In this document: positions 59,278 through 64,000 of the stretch, piece after piece
Numbering within the stretch: position 1 is the first letter of the stretch
Layout of the letters: every line of letters starts with the position of its first letter
Notes under the pieces: model-generated
The model's input: the letters and a program-made list of their open reading frames with translations, nothing else
What the model was told of the DNA's origin: nothing
Database searches by the model: none
Program-made: the position numbers and the translations under genes
Source: Glaesserella sp041817755
GTDB taxonomy: Bacteria; Pseudomonadota; Gammaproteobacteria; Enterobacterales; Pasteurellaceae
Direction of reading: 5' to 3'
Length of the DNA stretch: 64,000 nucleotides
Assembly: GCF_041817755.1 (NCBI RefSeq)
Contig: NZ_JBGYBX010000039.1
Span: 49,627-113,626 of the forward strand

Positions 59278-59300
59278 CTCTCCGATTACCTGATGAGTAA

Positions 59301-60722
59301 TTAAGCTTTTGCCTGAGCGCGTTTGCCGAGAATGACGGTGACGACGAAGGCGATTGACGCTGAAATTGCCATACCGACACAGTACATGCCTAAGCTTTCA
59401 GGTTTAATGGACGGAATACCCGGTAAACCTGCCGCCCCTAACGCGATAGCTTTAACATTAAAGAGGGCGATGAATGCACTTGCCGTACCGGACGCAATCA
59501 TGGCGGCGATAAACGGATAACGGTAGCGTAAGTTCACACCGAACATTGCCGGTTCCGTAATACCTAATAACGCAGAGATACCTGACGGTACCGCGATACC
59601 GCGAACTTTGACGTCTTTCATCACAAATGCCGCACCTAAACACGCCGCACCTTGTGCGATGTTAGACATTGCTGCGATTGGGAAGATAAAGGTACCGCCA
59701 GTGTTTGCCATATCCGCTAATAATTGGGTTTCCACCGCAATAAAGGTTTGGTGCATACCGGTGATAACGATTGGTGCATAGAAAGTACCGAAAATCGCAC
59801 CGCCGACGAAACCTAACGTATCATATAACCACGTTAAACCGGCAGAGATTAATGAACCGGCTTCACGACCTAATGGACCAATGATAGTGAACGCTAAGAA
59901 ACCGGCAATAAAGAGTGAGAATAACGGGGTAATTAAGTTATCTAAGAATGACGGAACGACTTTACGGAACGATTTCTCTAACGTTGCCAAGACCCATGCA
60001 GACACTAAGGTCGGGATAACGGTGCCTTGGTAGCCGACTTTTTCAATTTCCAAACCGAATATGTTCCAGTATTGGATTTTGCCGCTGGCAAGGGTTAATG
60101 CGTAGTTCCAACCGTCCGCTAATGCAGGGTGAACTAATAACATACCAAGTGCAGCCCCTAAGAATGGGTTACCACCGAATTTACGGGTTGCAGAGAAACC
60201 TAACAATACCGGTAAGAAAACGAACGGTGCGTTGGCGAAGGTGTTCATTAAGTCGACTAAATCCGCAATACCCGGATACATATCCACCACATTTAAGCCT
60301 TCCGCAAAGAAGCCTTTTGCAGTGAGCATGGAGTGAATACCCATTAACAAACCGCCCGCCACGATTGCCGGGATAATCGGTACGAAAATATCCGCCAAAC
60401 CTTTGACGATACTTTGTAAGAAACCTTGTTTTTCCGCGCCTGCACTTGCTACTTCCGCCGTACTCATGTCACCGATACCAAGACTTTTGGTTAATTCGGC
60501 ATGGACTTTATTGACCGTGCCCGAACCAAAAATAATTTGGTATTGACCTGCAACGGAAAACTGACCTTTCACGCCCTCGATATTCTCGATGCCTTCTTTG
60601 TCAATTAACGATTCGTCTTTCACAACCATACGTAAACGCGTTGCACAGTGAGCTGCCGCCGTGATGTTATCTTTACCACCAAGTTTATCAATGACTTGTT
60701 GGGCGATTTGAGGAAAGTTCAT
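59301..60722 (-). CDS. PTS sugar permease EIIBC, sucrose/trehalose type
   Basis: A glucose-superfamily EIIBC of 473 residues. The EIIB domain has the phospho-Cys in AAAHCATRLR (residue 26), followed by EGVKGQFSVAGQYQIIFGSG. The EIIC domain has about ten segments and the sugar-site region ITGMHQTFIAVE, and GITEPAMFGVNLRYRYPF. It is closer to ScrA than to TreB by sequence. No sucrose hydrolase, fructokinase or LacI repressor gene is adjacent. A LacI-family-type operator and a CRP site lie upstream. EIIA must come from another locus. Confidence 0.82.
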   Translation of the reverse strand: MNFPQIAQQVIDKLGGKDNITAAAHCATRLRMVVKDESLIDKEGIENIEGVKGQFSVAGQYQIIFGSGTVNKVHAELTKSLGIGDMSTAEVASAGAEKQGFLQSIVKGLADIFVPIIPAIVAGGLLMGIHSMLTAKGFFAEGLNVVDMYPGIADLVDLMNTFANAPFVFLPVLLGFSATRKFGGNPFLGAALGMLLVHPALADGWNYALTLASGKIQYWNIFGLEIEKVGYQGTVIPTLVSAWVLATLEKSFRKVVPSFLDNLITPLFSLFIAGFLAFTIIGPLGREAGSLISAGLTWLYDTLGFVGGAIFGTFYAPIVITGMHQTFIAVETQLLADMANTGGTFIFPIAAMSNIAQGAACLGAAFVMKDVKVRGIAVPSGISALLGITEPAMFGVNLRYRYPFIAAMIASGTASAFIALFNVKAIALGAAGLPGIPSIKPESLGMYCVGMAISASIAFVVTVILGKRAQAKA

Positions 60723-60753
60723 AATGACCCCTATAGATGTGTGATTAAAAAAA

Positions 60754-60763
60754 CAAACGTTTG
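60754..60763 (-). promoter_or_regulatory. LacI-family-type operator before the PTS gene
   Basis: CAAACGTTTG, in the larger context ACAAACGTTTGCAT, is a palindrome with the central CG typical of LacI/GalR-family sites (PurR, ScrR, RbsR). It lies 32 bases before the start codon. The repressor gene is not in the window. Confidence 0.6.
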
Positions 60764-60820
60764 CATTCTAACTAAAACGATTTAGCAAAAAAAGAAATTT
60801 GTATTGAAACATGTTATTTT

Positions 60821-60836
60821 TGTAATCCAGATCACA
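60821..60836 (-). promoter_or_regulatory. Candidate CRP site between the PTS gene and dcuB
   Basis: TGTAATCCAGATCACA matches TGTGA-N6-TCACA at nine of ten positions. It is 99-114 bp upstream of the PTS start and could serve the divergent dcuB as well. A 10-bp tandem direct repeat (TAGCTACTTT twice) follows at 60841-60860. Confidence 0.6.
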
Positions 60837-60925
60837 TATTTAGCTACTTTTAGCTACTTTTCAAAACAGGAAAATGATTAAATTTCCGTTTTTTAACAAA
60901 AAATGGCTTCAGATTTTAATAAAAG

Positions 60926-60939
60926 TTGATTTAAATAAA
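60926..60939 (+). promoter_or_regulatory. Weak FNR-like site before dcuB
   Basis: TTGATTTAAATAAA matches TTGAT-N4-ATCAA at nine of ten positions. The E. coli dcuB gene is FNR-activated, which is the reason to note it. The distance to the best -10 (TATAAC, 60953-60958) is too short for a class II site. Confidence 0.3.
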
Positions 60940-61012
60940 ACTCCGACCTTTCTATAACGAAAGTAAAACGGTAAAATTTACATCTCATCTTTAACATTAT
61001 TAAGAGGTCTTT

Positions 61013-62350
61013 ATGCTCTATTTTGAGTTTTTGCTATTATTAGCTTTCCTATACGCCGGTAGCCGATACGGCGGTATTGGTTTAGGCGTGGTTTCAGGTA
61101 TCGGTCTCGCCGTTGAAGTATTCATTCTTCGAATGCCTCCAGGCAAAGCGCCTATCGATGTAATGTTGATTATTTTAGCCGTTGTAACCTGTGCGTCCAT
61201 TTTGGAAGCTGCCGGCGGTTTAAAATATATGTTGCAAATTGCAGAACGTATTCTACGTAAAAACCCGAAACGGGTTACCTTGTTAGGTCCGTTAGTGACT
61301 TATGTGATGACCTTTATGTTGGGTACGGGTCACTCGGTGTATTCAGTTATGCCGATCATCGCAGATGTCGCATTAAAAAATAATATTCGTCCGGAACGTC
61401 CGATGGCGGCAGCCTCCGTTGCATCTCAGCTGGCAATTACCTCAAGTCCGTTATCTGCGGCGGTCGTATTCTATCTTGCGCAAATTACTCAGTTACCGGG
61501 GTTCGAGCACGTTAGCCTATTGAATATTATCGGTGTCACCGTGCCGGCAACCTTAGCAGGTACCATTGCGCTTTCACTTTACAGCTTACGTCGCGGTAAA
61601 GAATTGCAAGATGATCGTGAATATCAACGTCGTTTACAAGATCCGATTTGGCGTGAACGCATTCTCAGCACTACCAGTACGACCTTAAATGAGGAGCTTC
61701 CGGCTGCAGCGAAAAAAGCGGTATTGCTTTTCTTGCTTTCCTTAATTGTGATCGTCGTTATTGCAATGTTCCCTGAAATCCGTACTGTCAGCACGGGGGA
61801 TAAAGTCAAACCGATTTCCATGTCGCTCATTATCCAAATGATGATGCTCTGCTTCGGTGGTATTATCTTACTTGCGACCAAAACCAACCCGCAAACCGTA
61901 CCGAATGGTGTCGTATTTAAATCGGGAATGGTTGCGGCAATTGCGATTTTCGGTATTGCATGGATGAGTGACACCTACTTCCAATATGCGATGCCACAAT
62001 TCAAAGCCGGTATCACCGAAATGGTTGAAACCTACCCATGGACCTTTGCGCTCGCACTCTTTGCCGTCTCCGTGGTCATTAACAGCCAAGCGGCAACTGC
62101 CGTCATGATGTTACCGGTCGGTATCGGTTTAGGTTTACCTGCACCGTTGTTAGTCGGTTTAATGCCGGCGACTTACGCTTACTTCTTCATTCCTAACTAT
62201 CCGTCAGATATTGCAACCGTCAACTTTGACGTAACCGGAACGACGAAAATCGGCAAATACTACTTTAACCATAGCTTTATGATGCCGGGGCTAATCGGCG
62301 TCATCGTCGCTTGCTGTGTCGGCATAGCGATTGCCAACATCATTATCTAA
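61013..62350 (+). CDS. dcuB: Anaerobic C4-dicarboxylate transporter, DcuB type
   Basis: DcuB exchanges fumarate, malate or aspartate for succinate in fumarate respiration. The 445-residue membrane protein has RYGGIGLGVVSGIGLAVEVF, GTGHSVYSVMPIIADVALKN, RPERPMAAASVASQLAITSSPLSAAVV and GYYFLPTYPSD-like YAYFFIPNYPSDIATVNFD. It is closer to DcuB than DcuA (PPGKAPIDVML, NNIRPERPMAA). AGAGG precedes the ATG. It is divergent from the PTS gene and ends at a terminator. Confidence 0.92.
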   Translation: MLYFEFLLLLAFLYAGSRYGGIGLGVVSGIGLAVEVFILRMPPGKAPIDVMLIILAVVTCASILEAAGGLKYMLQIAERILRKNPKRVTLLGPLVTYVMTFMLGTGHSVYSVMPIIADVALKNNIRPERPMAAASVASQLAITSSPLSAAVVFYLAQITQLPGFEHVSLLNIIGVTVPATLAGTIALSLYSLRRGKELQDDREYQRRLQDPIWRERILSTTSTTLNEELPAAAKKAVLLFLLSLIVIVVIAMFPEIRTVSTGDKVKPISMSLIIQMMMLCFGGIILLATKTNPQTVPNGVVFKSGMVAAIAIFGIAWMSDTYFQYAMPQFKAGITEMVETYPWTFALALFAVSVVINSQAATAVMMLPVGIGLGLPAPLLVGLMPATYAYFFIPNYPSDIATVNFDVTGTTKIGKYYFNHSFMMPGLIGVIVACCVGIAIANIII

Positions 62351-62357
62351 TTAAAAC

Positions 62358-62388
62358 AAAGCGGATAGGATTTCCTATCCGCTTTTAC
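62358..62388 (+). terminator. Terminator of dcuB
   Basis: AAAGCGGATAGGA (62358-62370) and TCCTATCCGCTTT (62373-62385) form a long stem with a minimal loop, followed by TTAC. Confidence 0.8.
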
Positions 62389-62480
62389 TAATGTAAATCC
62401 TCTCTCGTTTTCTTTTCTAATACCCCGTTATATGGAATAATACACCCGATTTCGTGCATTTTTATATGGAGACAACTGAC

Positions 62481-63014
62481 ATGAAAACCTTAACATCCCT
62501 AGTACTTATTTCTTCGTTATTAGCGCCCGCAATGGTCTATGCGGAACCTAATACAAAACCGGCATCAACAAAACAAGCCAATACGAAACAAGCTCAAAGC
62601 AATAAAACAACACAGAAAAAAAATACCTCAAAAGCGGATCAAAGCCTAAATAATTTCAACAAAGCGTTCGGTATTAAACTGGTTGCACGTAATATCACTA
62701 AAGACAATACCGGACAAACTTTCGCAACATTTACTTACGAATTGGAAAATAGAGGTAAAAAAGAAATTAAATCCGCAGAATGGATCAGTGCTTTCACATT
62801 TCATCAGCAAGTGCTATTCACACAAGAGCTTCCATTGACGTTTACACCGGCATTAAAAGCCAACACCACTATAAAAACGGATATTTCAATCCCAATGGCT
62901 CAAATTCCGCAACAAGTCCATCAAATATTATTAGATACTAAAGCTCCTATCGGTGTTATTAATGCGGCAAAATCATTAACCTTTACCAAAGGCTCACCGA
63001 TTACCGTGAAATAA
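62481..63014 (+). CDS. Exported protein of unknown function
   Basis: A 177-residue protein I do not recognise. It has a signal peptide (MKTLTSLVLISSLLAPAMVYA), a low-complexity Thr/Lys/Gln/Asn linker (residues 22-60: repeats of TKQA and KKNTSK), then a globular domain of about 115 residues with beta-rich character (FATFTYELENRGKKEIKSAEW, LPLTFTPALKANTTIKTDI). It has no Cys and no lipobox. GGAG precedes this ATG; nine earlier codons are ignored. It ends at a clear terminator, convergent with the autotransporter gene. Confidence 0.7.
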   Translation: MKTLTSLVLISSLLAPAMVYAEPNTKPASTKQANTKQAQSNKTTQKKNTSKADQSLNNFNKAFGIKLVARNITKDNTGQTFATFTYELENRGKKEIKSAEWISAFTFHQQVLFTQELPLTFTPALKANTTIKTDISIPMAQIPQQVHQILLDTKAPIGVINAAKSLTFTKGSPITVK

Positions 63015-63055
63015 TTCAGATGACATAAAATCATTCATACAACATACAAACAGTA

Positions 63056-63097
63056 AAAGGTTCGGCTCACTTGCGTTAGCCGAACCTTTCATTTTTT
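63056..63097 (+). terminator. Terminator of the unknown exported-protein gene
   Basis: AAAGGTTCGGCT (63056-63067) and AGCCGAACCTTT (63078-63089) form a perfect 12-bp stem followed by CATTTTTTC. Confidence 0.9.
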
Positions 63098-63141
63098 CAA
63101 ATTGCAAAATACAACGCCAAACTGACCGCTTGTTACTGTAA

Positions 63142-63169
63142 AAATAAAAAATGCGACCCGAAGATCGCA
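63142..63169 (-). terminator. Terminator of the autotransporter gene, UUCG tetraloop
   Basis: On the minus strand TGCGATC, loop TTCG, GGTCGCA form a 7-bp stem (one G-T pair) and then TTTTTTATTTTT follows. UUCG loops make very stable RNA hairpins. Confidence 0.9.
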
Positions 63170-63189
63170 CTTTTATCATTTTGGACAAA

Positions 63190-64000
63190 TTACCATTGAT
63201 AACCTACACCAACACCACCTGAGTAGTGACCGGCACTATTTGCCGTACCCGTAGCTTTAAGAATCAGCTTACCGTTGTCACTGGTACGTGAGTAACCGAT
63301 AGCAATTGCAGAAGCACCGCTATAAGTACCGCCAGCCGCCGCAACCATAGATTTACCCGGAAGGTAAGCTTGCGGTAATGATGACGCTGCCGCTGAGTTT
63401 GCACCAATTCCGCGAACACGTTTATCCAATTGAGATACACGGTTATGGACTTGGCCCAACCCTTCTTGCAACTGCCCTACATTCACTGCATCCGTCGGCG
63501 CTTTGCCCGCCGCGACGTTGGTTAGCCGGGCTGCGGATTTACCATCAGACATGGAGACTCTCACGTCACCGTCTTCCGTTGCACCGATTAACGGTCCGGC
63601 ACTTCCGCCTACCTGTACTGACGTAAATGTCGGTGTATCGATCGTTGCCACTTCCAGCGCGGCTCCGCTTTGTTTCATGTGAATATTTTGACCCGCTTTC
63701 ACTTTTACCGTGTCGCCCATTTTCACATTTGCCAAGCTACCGCCTTCCACAACACCGTTCGTACCGTCCACTTGCTCTGCTTGGATATTCCAACCTTTGT
63801 TGATTTCTTGGTTGGTCGCATACAACTGGCTACCGTTCACCGCATCCGTTGAACTTGCGCTAATCACACCCGGCGCGACATGTTGGATTTGACGTTCGTC
63901 TCCCGCTTTACCGACTGAGAAGACTTTAGTCTCAGGTCCGGTTTTACCCGCTACCGCCGCATCGTTAATCGCATAGCTGCCTTGGTTCGCCTGACCTGCC
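63190..64000 (-). CDS. Trimeric autotransporter adhesin, C-terminal part
   Basis: The frame is open from the stop at the left to the window edge, giving at least the last 269 residues of a YadA/Hia-type adhesin. Stalk motifs are seen (RQIQHVAPGVIS, TDAVNGSQLYATNQEI, TDAVNVGQLQEGLGQV), followed by a coiled coil and the C-terminal membrane anchor of about 70 residues (AAASSLPQAYLPGKSMVAAAGG, SAIAIGYSRTSDNGKLILK) ending in GVGYQW with a terminal aromatic. The three chains form the outer-membrane barrel together. The head and signal peptide are beyond the window. An uptake sequence and a terminator follow. Confidence 0.92.
   Translation of the reverse strand, partial: AGQANQGSYAINDAAVAGKTGPETKVFSVGKAGDERQIQHVAPGVISASSTDAVNGSQLYATNQEINKGWNIQAEQVDGTNGVVEGGSLANVKMGDTVKVKAGQNIHMKQSGAALEVATIDTPTFTSVQVGGSAGPLIGATEDGDVRVSMSDGKSAARLTNVAAGKAPTDAVNVGQLQEGLGQVHNRVSQLDKRVRGIGANSAAASSLPQAYLPGKSMVAAAGGTYSGASAIAIGYSRTSDNGKLILKATGTANSAGHYSGGVGVGYQW

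Noticed and set aside
59185..59300. Phe-rich leader peptide before pheA
   Set aside because: No short frame with consecutive Phe codons was found; only a PTS terminator and an uptake sequence are present.
1..64000. tRNA, rRNA, prophage or integron genes
   Set aside because: No cloverleaf-like or rRNA-like segments, integrases or phage genes were recognised in reading through the intergenic regions and coding frames.

Overview
The window is chromosomal DNA from a gamma-proteobacterium of the family Pasteurellaceae. The evidence is the gene content and order (proQ-prc, argR divergent from mdh, pth-ychF, holD-rimI divergent from rsmC, artPIQM, dppABCDF) and more than 30 copies of the uptake-signal core ACAAGCGGT/ACCGCTTGT, often with a TTTGCAAA flank. 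That core is the variant used by the Actinobacillus pleuropneumoniae / Mannheimia branch, not the Haemophilus influenzae type. Nearly all genes are ordinary chromosomal housekeeping or transport genes. There are no rRNA or tRNA genes, CRISPR arrays, insertion sequences or phage genes.

Layout. 0-3 kb: the tail of a ZntR-type regulator, recQ, cyaY and SOS-controlled lexA. 3-12 kb: plsB, then envelope genes mlaA, ycbL and mepK, followed by the L,D-transpeptidase gene, prc and proQ. 12-20 kb: a cold-shock gene with a 5' stem-loop, trxB, a CnoX-like co-chaperone, a small lipoprotein, mdh/argR, an epimerase, ychF, pth and rsmC. 20-29 kb: holD-rimI, srmB, grxD, an AT-rich phosphoethanolamine-transferase-like gene, ettA, purD and nudC. 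29-37 kb: the arginine ABC transporter, a YrbG exchanger, dsbD, a reductase and priA. 37-42 kb: two tandem RarD-like permeases, alaA and menF. 42-50 kb: a dipeptide ABC operon with two tandem substrate-binding proteins. 50-55 kb: adk and a Fur-type iron-siderophore ABC operon. 55-64 kb: ampG, galE, rluE, pheA, an orphan sucrose-type PTS permease, a DcuB-type carrier, an unknown exported protein and the C-terminal part of a trimeric autotransporter cut by the window edge.

The most notable observation is at 50.04-50.27 kb. A complete histidine-operon-type attenuator lies directly in front of a DppA-type peptide-binding protein gene, not in front of hisG. It has a promoter, a ribosome-binding site, a 14-residue leader peptide with five consecutive His codons, an 8-nt antiterminator pairing, and a GC-rich terminator with a U tract. 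The predicted logic is that low charged His-tRNA lets RNA polymerase read into the binding-protein gene. A second DppA paralog and dppBCDF follow downstream behind their own promoter with a near-perfect CRP palindrome. One transporter would thus be fed by two binding proteins, one under histidine control and one under carbon-state control.

Other regulatory signals are legible: paired ArgR boxes at exact 21-bp spacing before artP and argR, a PurR box between purD and nudC, a Fur box before the siderophore operon, tandem LexA boxes at lexA, and a LacI-family operator plus a CRP site before the PTS gene. Paired uptake sequences repeatedly form hairpins at gene ends and at binding-protein/permease junctions. 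Three intergenic palindromic repeats of two families sit in or near the dpp operon and alaA.
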